This document shows positions 11,760-24,700 of a stretch of DNA of 64,000 bases, one piece after another. Below the pieces are notes generated by a model. It saw nothing but the letters and a program-made list of their open reading frames with translations, had not been told where the DNA came from and did not search any database. Position numbers and translations under genes: made by a program. Numbering within the stretch: the stretch's first letter is position 1; each line of letters opens with the position of its first letter. The stretch lies in assembly GCA_963931925.1 (NCBI GenBank), contig OZ007567.1, positions 93,215,778 to 93,279,777 on the forward strand. The letters are read 5' to 3'. This DNA comes from Onchidella celtica. Its lineage: Eukaryota > Mollusca > Gastropoda > Systellommatophora > Onchidiidae.

Positions 11760-14700
11760 ATTTCTCTCCGTCATCTGTTTTCTCTTTTATAAACTTTTCC
11801 CCAATGTAACCTTCACACAATCGTCATTGCTTTCATCGTTTTCTTTTTAACGCCACGTGTTTTATACTTTCATCTCCGCTCCCTCGTTCAGAATCAATTC
11901 CCTTTTGCTTCAATCTATGTCCGTTCTCTTTTTTCCGTTTCATCCCTGTATTTTTCCTGTTTGTATCGCTGCTTTTATTTTTCCTTCCCCATCCATCTTT
12001 AACTCCCTCATAAACGGAAGAACAACCTTTCTCTCTCATAAATATTAATTTTTTAATTTCAATTTTCTTCTTTTTGTCTCTCCGTCATTCCCCCATCTCT
12101 CTATACCCCCCCTCCCCTTTCCGTGCTTCCCCCCACCATTCATCACCGTTATTTCTGACTGAAAGGCCAAGCAATGTAATCTTCAACATCTCAACTCCCC
12201 TTCCCTCCCCCTTCCATATTCCTGATCGGATGCGTTCATTCATACATAGAAAGGAAGAATGTGACTCATTTCTCTCATCGATTTTTGCCGGACTTGCTTG
12301 CTTTCACCCCCCCCCCCCCCACCTCCGGCATACCCTCTCCTGCACCACTAAGTTCATCCTCCGTGTGGGACGTGCGACCTCAAATCAAACGACACTTTGG
12401 AAAAATAGAATAATCAAAGTCCCATTGCAATGCGATCGCGTGCATGCAACAAACTCACACTGGTCTATTAATACACCCACCCACAGGAAACACTATAAAA
12501 AGCATGCACGAGCCCATGTCTGCACGCGCTCCAAGTCCTCCACAGACTGAGCACTCAAGCATGTATTCACGCACAGCCACACACAGAACATAGAAACACA
12601 GCGTATACGCTAATGACCTTTCACAAACGCAGGCACGCAGTTTCACGTCGCTTTCCTGAAATATATTGTCCGGATCGCAAGTATCAGAATAATGACATAA
12701 TCATAGACAGGGATATTCATTTTGCACAATCGTTTAAATAACAGAAAGAACTCAGCATTCTGCTTTCCATTGTAATTACTAGTTGGCCCGCTGACTCGGA
12801 GGACACACAGATGTCATTTTTAAAGTCGCATTTCATCACCAAAGTGTAAATTGAGGCGCAAAACGAAATTTCCAGTCATACTTTTTAATTCTACTCGACA
12901 GAAACGAACGATTACAATAAAAATTTAAAAGAAATTATATTCAGGAATTTAAACAAAATCATCCGGCAAGTCATCCTGTCATCTTCCTCCTCCTCCTTCG
13001 ACAACAACAACAATTTCAAAGAAAATGCATCTTTTTTTTTTTTCGGCTCAAAATGTCGGAACACTTTCTTCTGTTCAGCTCAGTTTTGGCTCAAAATCAA
13101 CGGAAGTATGAAAAATCTAGAGGTCTTCAAAACCCTTTACAACATGCCCACGTACAACTGAACGTCTTTCTATGCATAATGTGAAATTTTGTAGAAATTA
13201 AGGCTCAGTTAAAACGCCTTTAATGATTACACTGGAGGCATTACTTACTTTGTAATAAGATTCCAAGTACAGAATAAGAGAAACAATTCGTTGACTAGAA
13301 ACACGCCACACCAGAACTAAATAGGAAGTTAGATTGAGTCTACTTTTCACGCATCCCAACTCGTATGTAAATTAGTTCCTAAAATTCCTTTGATATGATA
13401 ATAACAAGTAAAATTTTGGTGTGTAATATTGGAAATGACACAAGTTAAACGATATTTTCCTCCCGGCCTAAACTGTTACCAATATTAAAGTCCTCGGGTA
13501 GCAAAATTTCATTTTAATAATTCATCCTCCCCCCCCCCCCCCCCCAAGCAATTTAGTTTTTCTCTAAAATTGGATTTATGCACCCGTATTATTTATTATC
13601 CCCTATCTCGCCCACCTTTCCCGTTTCTTTATCCAGACATCTTTTTCTCTAATCTTTTTTCTTGTATCTTCCTTCCTTCCTGTCACGATTTGCCTGATTT
13701 TCATCTGCGTTCCCCCATTAGCCTCATTGGCTGGGCTTACATTATTCAACGCCGCCTCGTAATTTGCTCATATCGATCTTAGCCCATATGAATTTATCAT
13801 AAGAAAAGTAAAAAAAAAAATAAAAGGTAAAAAGGCTCATCCATCATCTATGCTTACTTTTTTTCTTTTCGTTTTTTTTTTTTTTCATGTATTCAGTGTC
13901 CATATTTTTACGTCACCCAGAACAAGGGGAAAGAATCACAATCTAATCCTGGTAAATCCTCCTCGATCACAAAGAGTTGTTGAAGTTTCTTTTTTCCATC
14001 TTTCATTAGCACGATTTCGCTTGCCGGAGACATTATCTTGCATTGGTCTCTCCCTATTGAGCCGGCCGTCCTGGGCCATGGCAGAACTGCCAGGGGCATT
14101 CCAAGAAAATGGCATACTTGAAATTGTCAAACCCAAGCCATACTGTGCGTCATGATATGGAATTATTCTAACACCTTCTTGACAAGCACACACCTTAGTT
14201 ACAATGTTTTTTGTTGTTGTTTTTTTAGCGGGAACCCTGAGGGAAGGGGGGGGGGGAGTAATGTACTGCAGTTGGATGGAGAATTACAAGTTAATATTGT
14301 AGTTAAATTGAGAGATACTTCTTGATGTGGTTAAGGTTAAAAAAAATGAAATAAAAAAGCTAATGTAGTTAATAGTGAATTACTCTCAGGTGTTACGACT
14401 CTGCACTGCGGTGTGCTACATGTAAAGCTGAATATCATGTATGAATGCCGATGTGTTATTATGAAGCAATTACTACTATAACTAGGTTAGGCGCTGACGC
14501 CACTGTCTGAGCTGAGTCCTGCTTGTAGAAGAGGGGGAAATGTATCACAGTTACGGATGAGAAATGATGAAGAGGAAAATAATGACACAAATGGATCCAT
14601 CTAGACAAATATAATTATGAGACAGTATAGTATTCGCAGTTGCACAAGTCTTACACAACGTGTCAGTTTCGTATGTATAATTGTCATGATCTTAATGATA

Positions 14701-16600
14701 ATTTATCATATCTAATAATCTGAGAAGGCTGCAGCATGGCTAGGTCCTGGAACCTTTTCATTTTCTTGCACAAAATAATATTTTTTGGTAAATTATAGCT
14801 TTGTTTTATTTCGCATCTTTTCTATTCAAAAACTACTTATACAGACGTGAGGAAGATAGCCTGACCCTGGGATTAAATATTAAAAAACAAAATCGTTAAC
14901 ATTCTTGCATCCTCGATCTACTCGCCTATAACTGATTTAGTTTCCACACAGTGCGGCTATTAAGTGTCTTTACTTTGTAATATTACATCCATTTCTTTTT
15001 TTCCAAATGTCTTTGTTGTAGGCCAACATGAAGGGGAGCAATCCCGTATAATAAAAAATTATGATGATGATTTCCCAGTAGGGGGATTTTAAGCCCAAAT
15101 ACTTTATTACTGGTTCTAATGTCGTCGTTCCAGCGCAAGAAGTGATTATCTCTATTTTCACAAAAAAAGGAGATACTCCCTTCTTGCAATGAACCAACAG
15201 TATAATACTGAATGACAAAGCTTATTGATGAATTAGCTGCTGATATCATGCTTTAATCTATATCACACCATTATCAGTGACGTGTGAAACATCAAATGAC
15301 GCGTTAACTCGAATCACGGCCCTGGACACGTTCCAGTTAGATATGGAAACAAAGAGGAATAGTATTTCAGTCAAAAGCAAAATGTGATAATTGTGCAGTA
15401 GACAAGAATATAAAGAAACAGATTCAGGTCACCTGACGAAAGTCAGACTGCCGAGTTGAACATTCTGTGCAGAAGGCATCCTTTATGGATTTCTTGACAA
15501 TTGACGTATACCATCAAAATGGCTTCCCTTTGCCATAAAGAGTCATTCATAAAATATGCACAACCAATTTTGGCGATCTCCCCTCCCACCATCCCTTTTC
15601 CTCTGTCTCCCTTTGTATAAGCGTGCAGTCGATACAATGGGGACTGTCAACTATAAGCCTTTGATGTTCCAAGATGTTCAGAGTCCTTTTGGGTGAAAAT
15701 TTGACTGTTTCATTAGAAACACGATTTTCATAAAATCATACAACTTTATTTACTGTGTTGTAAAACGACGACGACAAAACCAAACCAAAAACTTTTTAAA
15801 ATTCACTACCAACTGAAAACCGTATCTACACTCTCCAGCCCACACTTTCTCCCCCATGTACAATGGCAGCCATTTTCTACGTCGATGTAATATTGTTTAC
15901 ATTACTGTCTTTATAATATGAAGCCAGTGCTATAGCTTTGGAAAGACAATTCTGATGTGTGTATGCGTGTGTATGTGTGAGTAGAGACGTGTAGATATAA
16001 ATTATCATTCGGTATTCGAAGCAAGGTCGGAAATGCCCGGGACTGTTTGTGATTTGTGGTCATTAATTTTGTCGATACCAATTTTCTACCTGTAATAACA
16101 GAGGACGACAAAAGGTATAATGATTATGACGATGTCATTGTCCTCAACTATCGATTTAAAACTACCCCGGAGATGTTTACAATACCGCAGCTGTTTCAAT
16201 TCACAGTGATTCATCCGGCAATGGTGAATAGTAAAAAGTATGTAGCAGTAGCTGGTAATGGTAAGCAGATCAGAGCGCAAGACCGATGACAAAAGTTGCA
16301 ATTTGGCAGATATTTCTGGACAGAGGCTGATGAATGTTCACAGTATTAGGTAATTAATTCAAAAAGCTGCATTCCCAGACTGCCTTTCAAATATTTCACT
16401 TTCCTTTGCGAAATAAACAAGTTCCACGCTATACTTTGTAAACGTGCAACGAGTTTGTACGTCAGTAAATATGTCATTTTGATTTACCTTAAAAGCGATA
16501 TTTTTCTTGATATTTAAACTGGGATTTTTGTCGGGGTGGGGTGGGGGTGGGGTGATGGAGGGAGTTGTCGTGTTTAGATTGTTGGCGTATTGATTCAAGT
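11760..16600. other. Long non-coding stretch, no gene recognised
   Basis: About 4.8 kb with poly-C runs (12,308-12,321; 13,528-13,545), short A/T runs and small unremarkable open frames. A minus-strand frame at 13,936-14,193 was considered as an exon, but it lacks a convincing splice acceptor and any domain. Confidence 0.45.
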
Positions 16601-16640
16601 CTGTTTTGGGCATGTTTTGTCTCAGTGTGAAGTCTGTCGG

Positions 16641-17586
16641 TTTCGGATTTCCGCAAGGTTTCTGGCTGTGTTATTTCAGTCTTGCCATGGCGCCAGTGCA
16701 CGGGGTCCGGTTTAACGCCATAGTTCACACTTCACACTAAAACTGAAGCAAAACATTTAAACACCAGCTTTAAATGTCTACATTTCAGGGAACTTTTAGA
16801 TTTTTTTCCCAGGCAGGAAAAAGGAATGAGAAAAGTGACTACTTGACCAATGTTTGGGCATTTCAGTGGACTATTAGAGCCTGCCCCATTGATGCGAAAG
16901 CGCAATGTCGTAACCAAGAGATCTACGTAGGAATGATGTCATCACAATGTGCAAATTTGGCGTGAGTCCTGCGTTTCGGACTTCCACAAGGTTGCTGGCT
17001 GAGTTGTTTCAGTCTTATGTCAATGCACGGGATCCCGTTTAACTCTGTAGTTCACATCTCACACTAAAACTGAAGCAAATCAGGCTTGACCCAGTGCTCC
17101 ACCAGCTTTAAATGACTACATTCCAAGGGACTTTTAGATTCGTTTTTCCCAGGCAGGAAAAAGGAATGAGAAAAGTAACTGCTTGGCGGGTGTTTGGTGG
17201 CCATTTCAGAGGACTGTCAGAGCCTGTCCCAGGGATGATAAAGCGCGATGTCGTAACTAGGGTATCTACGTAGGAATTATGTCAATTGTCATCACAGTGT
17301 GCAAATTTGATGTCAGTCCTGCGTTTCGGACTTCCGCAAGGTTGCTGGTTGAGTTGTTCCGACCCTCTGCCAGTGCACGGGATCCCGTTTAACCCAGTAG
17401 TACACATCTCACATTAAAACTGAAGCAAATCAGACTTGACCCAGTGCACCACTAGCGTTAAATAACTAACATTCGAGGGAACTTTTAGATTTGTTTTCCC
17501 AGGCAGGAAAAAGGAATGAGAAAAGTGACTGCTTGGCGGGTGTTTGGCCATTTCAGAGGACTGTCAGAGCCTGTCCCGGGGATGAG
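16641..17586 (+). repeat. Tandem repeat, ~333-360 bp unit, about 2.8 copies
   Basis: The landmark TTTCGGAYTTCCRCAAGG recurs at 16,641, 16,974 and 17,334, giving periods of 333 and 360 bp. Each unit contains a CAGGCAGGAAAAAGGAATGAG string and ends in a CACACTAAAACTGAAGCAAA-type string. Copies 2 and 3 share more than copy 1 does. No open frame is conserved across copies. A diverged remnant lies at 10,420-10,510, so the unit also exists as a dispersed repeat. Confidence 0.8.
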
Positions 17587-17784
17587 ATATGAAGGAGAGA
17601 AGGGGCTACTTGACGGCTGTTTGAACATGGAAGAAGATTAAGAGTGTCAATGTTTGCACGCGTTCGACTTGCCCGTTCACTCCATTTATTATATCACGAC
17701 AGCATAGAGGAACTGGGGGTTAGTGGTCACGATGATAGTCAATGGTGGAGATGCTACTGGTGTTGAAATGATAAAAGTGCAGTA

Positions 17785-18215
17785 GCAGTAGTAGTGGTAT
17801 GGTAGTATTAGTAGTAATGGTAGCAGTATTTGTAGAAGTAGTGGTTGTAGTAGTAGTAGTAGTAGTAGTAGTAGTATAGTAGTAGTATAGTAGTAATAGT
17901 ACGTGTAGTAATAATAGTAGTGGTCATGTAGAAGCTATCGTGGTAGTAGTGGCAGTGGTAGTAATGGCAGTAGTCATAGCAGTTATAGTAATACTCGCAG
18001 TAGTACAAGTAGTAGTAATTGTAGTAGCAGCAATAGTAGTGATGGTCGTAATAGTACATGTAGTAGTAGTAGTAGTAGTAATGGGCACAAGTAGTAGTAG
18101 CAGTAATAGTAGAAGAAGCAGTCGTAATAGTAGTAGTAGTAACACATGTAGTAGCAGTAGTAATGGTTGTAGTAGTAGTAATAGTAGAAGTAGTAGTAGT
18201 AGCAGCAGTAGTGTT
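17785..18215 (+). repeat. (GTA)n trinucleotide array
   Basis: Imperfect GTA/TAG repeats over about 430 bp with GTG, GCA and ATA variants. The Val-rich plus frame and the Tyr/Thr/Leu-rich minus frames are repeat translations. Confidence 0.9.
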
Positions 18216-18647
18216 ACCATAATGGTGGAAGAACCCATATTATATATATAAAAAAAAGGAAACAAACAGAAGGAAGAATAACTCAAGGACAGAAAGACAG
18301 TGGCAAAGGAGACAATACGACAAAATGAAAGCAAAGACAAGGACAATGTAGAAAAAAAAAGAAAAGAAAAGAAATACACAATGAAAAATTGCGTGAGGCG
18401 AGGGCAGGATAGAAAGTCCAGAAATCTGAGATAGACAAGCAGGAGAGAGGAGAAAATGCCAGACTTTGCAGAATTATAATGCCATATAATTTAGTTCGTC
18501 GAGTTACTCAAGTAACGGTGACACAAGGAACATCAAAGAGTAGGCCGTGAATGCTGCATTAGACATCAGAGAAAACTCTGTCGGAGAAACTGAGACACTG
18601 GTAATGAGTAAATTCTCGATTTTTGTCTTGGCACGCCCACCCGTCAG

Positions 18648-18883
<236 letters not shown>

Positions 18884-19254
18884 GGTCACAAAGCTCTGTG
18901 TGGGAATAAAATAAATACCAACAACAACAACAACAACAAAACTATCTAATAGATTCCAAAAGAATTGAAACGTCGAGATTTTCTGTGGCTTTCAAAATAT
19001 TTTGCCCGGTTGATAAACCTGTATAAAGAGTGCTTGAAGCTGTTTCTCAGATTGAAAATATTTTAGTGGTTGTGGTCGAAGTTGTTTTGTCAGGCGGGCG
19101 GTTGGAGGACGCTTCTGGTTGAGTCTCTTTCTGTGCTACAGGTAGAATGTGTGTATCCGCCATCTTTAGTGTCCGGACACGGGTATGAACATGGTGCATG
19201 TGGCATTGATTTTGATTGGTTGGCTGATTTACATTGCGAGGCATGGGAAGTTCC

Positions 19255-19452
19255 ACGATTCAACCGGCGGCAAGCTAAAAGTAGGTCGCTACAGTAAACA
19301 ACGGCACGTGTGTAGGGTTCAATGGGAGACGTTCGGTCAATTTTTTTCACTTCCTTGCTTTCGTTTACACTGATCGTAGGGAATGTGACATAGCTTGGAT
19401 TCATCCTTTTCGCCCCTGTCATAACAATCACTACAGTGCAACTAGCGGGCAT
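19255..19452 (-). pseudogene. Possible degenerate THAP-like start exon
   Basis: I am not sure this is a gene. The minus-strand frame starts at an ATG at 19,452 with A at -3 and reads MPASC, the usual opening of a THAP zinc finger. Further on it contains FPT and a final YCSD before the position where a THAP domain has C-X2-H; the expected His is Leu here. A second frame over the same bases gives CYDRGEKDE, as if a base had been lost. THAP domains are DNA-binding C2CH modules found in transposase-derived proteins. Upstream on this strand (19,453-19,560) are CCAAT, GGCGGAAG and TGACGTAATGCGCA-type promoter strings. The call rests on short motifs, and chance similarity is quite possible. Confidence 0.2.
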
Positions 19453-19565
19453 TTTAACCGCTCAGACATATCTCGAAGTTACACCAATCAGCTGATCTAC
19501 CGGCCATATTTAGTGGCGGAAGAACAAAACAACAACAGTCTGTGACGTAATGCGCATTCTACCTA
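19453..19565. promoter_or_regulatory. Possible promoter-like cluster
   Basis: Within about 110 bp are a CCAAT string, an ETS-like GGCGGAAG, and TGACGTAATGCGCA, which combines a CRE-like and an NRF1-like core. Such clusters are typical of animal housekeeping promoters, but no confirmed gene flanks it. Confidence 0.2.
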
Positions 19566-20104
19566 ACCCTGTCGATCGTCTTGCTTTTTCCCTGCACAGT
19601 GTGACCATTTTCGTGTCGACGTGTTTTCTCCAAACGCAAACTAATTTGTCAGATTCTTATCTCAACAATTTAAGTTTTTTATGCTCATTTACCCTAAAGT
19701 AATAAAGAAAAAGGTTATATAGTTTTGGGCTTTGGCGGAATTTAAGCAAACCTCAGCTGATAGATTGAAAGTTCAGTTCCAGCCACAGATTAGTCGATAA
19801 TAATTGTGCCCTTATTTTCCAGAGGTTTTCACCGTTTGTCTCGCAGCTTGTTTTAATCTTCTTTAGACGCGTCAATTATGACGACTGTCAGTCAGTCGGA
19901 GATTCGTTTTCTTTGTCCTTCCTTGGTGCTGGTATTGCGATGCTCTGTCTCGTTTTCTTTGTTTGGGAAGACCTTTCTGAAGGCAATGATCAGTCAATGA
20001 TAGTCACGCTTTGAGAAATGCTCATGTTATTTTGAAGCAAAGAAGCAACCGACCCCCTTCCATTTTTCCGTACCAGTAGCTACAATTTTAGGTAGCGTTT
20101 TTTT

Positions 20105-20375
20105 AATATTCATTATCATCATCATTATTAAGTGCCCTGCCGGCAGGCGTTGGCGATCATGACCCTCCATTTCTCGCGATCTTCCGCAGCCCTGATGACG
20201 TCGTTGGTGGTGTGCATTCCCAGCCAGGCCTGTAGGTGGTCCTGCATCTTTATGCGTTGTCGTCCCCGGCTTCTTCTTCCATTGAATTTTCCTGTTGTTA
20301 CCAAATGTTCTAGACCTCGTCTTCTCATTACATGTCCAAGGAATGTTCCCTGTCTTTTTCTGACCTTGTTTATAA
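20105..20375 (-). mobile_element. 5'-truncated LINE: RT C-terminal tail and 3' end
   Basis: The minus-strand frame contains FLGHVMRRRGLEHLV, then a TGKFNGRRSRGRQR block, and ends in MIANACRQGT just before the stop. This is the standard C-terminal end of many LINE reverse-transcriptase ORFs, downstream of the polymerase domain. After the stop on this strand comes an AATGATGATGATAATGA-type tail, typical of LINE 3' termini. Only about 75 codons remain, so it is a dead 5'-truncated insertion. It differs in sequence from the LINE at 38-41 kb, whose tail reads RWIGHVKRIDD, so it belongs to another family. Confidence 0.75.
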
Positions 20376-20936
20376 TATTCATTATAATTTCAATTAATTT
20401 AGCCTTTGTCTAGGGGACCGTACTTTTTTACATTAAGCTAAAGCTGACCAGTGAACATAACCCAGTATTTTCTCTATTGGGTTTTGTAAATCGACGACTG
20501 TCTCATAACAACTTATATTAATGTACCCCAGGGTATGAAAAGAGTACATGGAGGGGGGGGGGCGGGGTGTGCGTACACATGGGTCTCAGTTATGGTAATA
20601 AATTAATAAGTTTGGTTGTATTTAAATTTATTATTTCAACAAAATGAGTTGTAGGATTACATAGAGATTAAATGTATCTAATGTAACAGTTAAATAGTTT
20701 ATGAAAAATGCTGCTAAAAGCATTATAACATCAGTGTTTTATCATGGACATGCACCTTTCAGTAGCCAATCATAGACATTCATTATTCTAACGGCCGCAG
20801 ACTCGTATATAAAAGGGGCAGGGGGTGTTAAAGCCAAGCGTATGAAATGCGTACATGGGGTGGCGGGAGGGGTTAGGTGGTGTCAAAAATTGCCCAAATT
20901 GAGCTAACGTACTTTGTAGGTTGGTCTCTTTTACAG

Positions 20937-21263
20937 CAAATTTCTTTGTTTAACTGTGGAGTAGGGAGGAATAGAGGCGAGGGCCGGAATTTGATGAGGA
21001 TTGCTAGGTCGTGGACCGCAGAAGCCCCGCGAAAGCAAGTTTGTAACCGTATCTGGTGCTGGGAATCTCGTGAGGGAAATCCCGCAAGACCTGTCGAGCT
21101 GACGTATCAGAAAAGTGGATCTGTCAGCTGGTACGTCCGCTCTTATAACCGATTGCCCGTTGTTACTGATGGACTTGCTATGGAACAGGATGGAGACAGG
21201 GAGAAATACTCCTGGTCGCTACCAGATGAAATGAATGTATTGGTGTCCTCTGAAATCTGGTAG
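20937..21263 (+). CDS. Unrecognised open frame with a good splice acceptor
   Basis: The frame runs 20,877-21,263 (128 codons). A polypyrimidine tract followed by ACAG at 20,920-20,936 would make a good 3' splice site, leaving about 108 codons from 20,937 to the TAG at 21,261. The segment is less AT-rich than its surroundings and the peptide is not low-complexity, with blocks such as VELTYQKSGSVSWYV and LAMEQDGDREKY. I do not recognise the sequence, and no donor or partner exon was identified. It could be a terminal exon, a repeat fragment or chance. Confidence 0.2.
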   Translation, partial: QISLFNCGVGRNRGEGRNLMRIARSWTAEAPRKQVCNRIWCWESREGNPARPVELTYQKSGSVSWYVRSYNRLPVVTDGLAMEQDGDREKYSWSLPDEMNVLVSSEIW

Positions 21264-21479
21264 TGCGTCGATCTCATCTCTCCCCGTTCCCTGCCCACGA
21301 CCGCTGAATTATTTTCGCACGTTAGCCGGCGTAAATGATTTACTAGTCGATAGCTTTGGTAACTTATTGATTTGTCCGGTTATTGCCTTTCTTTCCATCC
21401 TGCTTGGACAGCGGACCTTATTCAATATTCAAGGGCGTTATTGGACATAACACTTAAGACTAGCACAGCGTAAATTCAC

Positions 21480-21765
21480 TCTCTCGCTCTTTCTTTCTTT
21501 GTCTCGCTTATTTCTCTCTCTCTCTCTCTTTCAAGCTCTCCCCTCTATCATTCTCGGTCTCTCTCTCTCTTCTCACTCTCTCTCTCTCTTCTCCCCCTCT
21601 ATCTCCTTCTCTCTCTCTGTCTCGCAAACTCTCCCATTCTCCCCCCTCTCACTCGCCCCTTCTGTCCCTCTCTTTTTTTCTCCCCTCTCTCTCCTCTTTT
21701 TAACCCTCCTTCTCGTTCTCTCTCCCCTCCTTCTCTCCTCCGAGCGCTCTCTCTCACTTACAATA
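21480..21765 (+). repeat. Pyrimidine-rich (CT)n tract
   Basis: About 285 bp of CTCT repeats with CCCC interruptions. The frames on both strands are low complexity. Confidence 0.85.
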
Positions 21766-21769
21766 ACCA

Positions 21770-24700
21770 GTTTTGATCTGTATTCTATCTCACATTTTTG
21801 CGAATGAGTGTGCTGTATTTTCCACCCCACTCTTTCTATTTACAATGTATGCCTCAAATTTCTCCCCTATTCGTTCAATTTTCTCCTCCTGTTTGTCCTG
21901 TGGGAGTAGCCAATAATTGCCCGCAATTGTGTCATTAAGTAACTTCATCCGCTCACCTAACAGCAATTATTGCCTTTCAAAACACAAGTTCAACTCGTCC
22001 AAATTCTATTCTTGGATTACGGAATCGATTTCCATAAGGCTTAAATGAAATACAAGTGAAAATAATCATGTACATTTTCATTTATTACTTTTTTTGGTGG
22101 GGGATTTGAGGGGGGCGGGGGGGGGTGCGGTTGAGGATCTTTTCTTTCCCTATGGGAGATGGAATTGAACGCAAATAAATGTTTTCAGCAGTAGTATTTA
22201 AGTCATGTTGCGAATTGATTGCTAGACAACGACACTGACAAAATCACGTAAACCTCAATGAACTAAAACAAAAGGTGGAAACGGTGTGTGTGTGGGTTGG
22301 GGGAAAGAGGGGAGGTGGAAGAAGCTGAGGTTGACCGACGATGAAAATTATAAAGTATTCAGAAACAAATATGGGTAACTACTGATGATAAATTGTAGCT
22401 AAACAAGACAATCTACATTCCATAACGCAGGATTCTTGTGTAGGAATGGCCGAGTATGACATTATGACACGTACAGCCAAATTTCATGGTTCGCTTTTAA
22501 TATCTTGAAGTGCCGAAGAACAGAAAATGCGAAACTTTAGCAAAGTCCCACGAAAATGGCCCCAGTAAATGATTTGAGAATGCATTATTCAGTGGTTGAG
22601 ATCTGTGAAGATATAAAAGATCATGACATTTATTGAATATTTCTGTACATGTAGCTTACATAATCCTGTAAATTTTCTGTTTAAACAGTCAGTTTCTTAT
22701 GAGTGTAACACTACTCCTATAACGCTGTTGAATACTAGTGTAGTGAAAACTAGAAAAACTAATCCTTCCAAATCCACTTCAGTTTCATATACGACTAATA
22801 TTTTTTTTTTTACCATCACAAGTTTTAAAGCCACATGTGGGTTTACTTGTATATTAAAGTAAATCCTTAATTTAATTCCATTATTGTCAGTATCCTTACC
22901 GCTGCTAATGCGACCAGGACTACAAGTATTTCCAGATTCCAGCGGCCAGCCCTACTCAAACCATTGCTATATCCACTTCTATTACAGTAGTTCTGCTACC
23001 AGTAGGAAGACTTGCACTGTCAAGGCACCGCCGTCAAATACAATGTTACAGTTCTCAAACTGATTATAACTCTGTTTATTCAGTGTTATCCTGTCTCTAC
23101 AATCCACTTGCCCCTCCTTCCCAGGAAGCTGTAAATTACTGCACCATCTCTGCCTAGCTCGACAACACCATTTGTTTCCCCTGAATAACCACAGCCATGA
23201 ACTGGAGCCCCGGTGGCCATGAGTCACCCTCAATGAGACTGACATCCGAATATTTAATAAGACCGGGAGAGTTGTACACTCCTCACTCGCCTTCAAGCCC
23301 TTGTGCCGATACAATTGATTCACTCAACAAGATCAAAGCAATTAGTTGCCTATACATGCTCGGAATAACCACTTTTATTGGACTGAAAACGGGCAAACAT
23401 TGGTTCTGTACCACAGACATCGATCACGAGAAGCTGCTTTAGACAGCCTGGCCAAGAAAGGTCTCATTGATCACTTGTTGGTAGCAGCGCGCATACCAAT
23501 GACAGGCTATTGGTAAACGGATCAGCTGAGGACTACCGGAGGAAAATGGGAGGATAAAGATGAGCTAAAGAGAATGTCTGATACAGGTAGTTTGGGTGGA
23601 AATCTGGTGGACGGGGGGTTTTCTTGTGCCAGACAATTTCAAATGCGCGCGTAAGAAAGGCAAAATGGAGGGAAACTAAGAACGATCTAACACAAACATG
23701 AGAATTCTGACACTATCCGTGATTCCGATGATGCTAAAAAAATAAGAGAAAACCATGTTCCACAAGGCTTTCGAGAGAATTTGATTAGACTGAACGATGC
23801 AAATTTCTGATCACAAAGATTTGGGATATTGTGGGACTGAATACAAAACAAAATCAGCATTCCAAATGCAGCAATTTTAATTCAAACGATTTTCGCTGGG
23901 CAGTCTTCCGTTAGGTGTGACTGGATGCCGGATTTACTTTGCAAAATTAACTATATCAGAGGGGCAAATGTTAACCAGTACAATTATAATTACATCGTTG
24001 GCAGGTCACTATTTGAAAATGTCGTCAAATCTGCTCAAGACAGTGGGGAAAAACACATGAAGCCTCAGTGAAAATTAGGCTGGGAGCGTTTCCAAGGCGT
24101 CCCGGCAGCCATAAGTTAGAATCTATGGCTTCTGAAAGTTGAAACAGCTCAAATAAAATGATCTTTTCACAAATTTTGTCAAAGCGTCGCGTGTCTTCAT
24201 TATAGCGGCGATGACCGTCAGCCCAGTAGTTTTCGATCACGCTCGCAGTTTCTTACTCCCCCCCCCCCCCCATACACATACACACACCATGGGTTGACTA
24301 CCAATGCATGCAGAATCCCAGTGAAGCCACTACAGTGTTTTGGCAATTATCTGAGGTGACAGACAAATGATCCTAGTCTGCTATCCACCCGTGGCATGAA
24401 TGGCAAACACAAATAACTTCCAGCGATAAAAGAGATGGAAAGTTGTGTTTTGAGTATCGGTGACTTGTCTATTCAGGCTACTATTGACTGCTCAATTCGA
24501 AAGCAGCATTGTACACCGATTTCAGCCAGACATACTTTGTAACCTTAGTTTCACACAAATCAAAATCTTGTCTATTGAGCTAGTAGGACTTTCATCCTTA
24601 GAGACCCAAAATTAACCAAAAAAGGGAAGTATTGGATTTTCAATCAACGCAGTCGATGTTCTAATTAGACTGAAGTACGGACTCCAATCAGTCATTATGA

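Noticed and set aside
11158-11760. Plus-strand frames of 90-200 codons
   Set aside because: Phe/Ser/Leu translation of the TTTC array in all three frames.
13936-14193. Minus-strand frame with a balanced peptide
   Set aside because: No convincing splice acceptor or donor, no domain, and a competing frame over the same bases.
17808-18379. Frames in the GTA array on both strands
   Set aside because: Triplet-repeat translation; no gene features.
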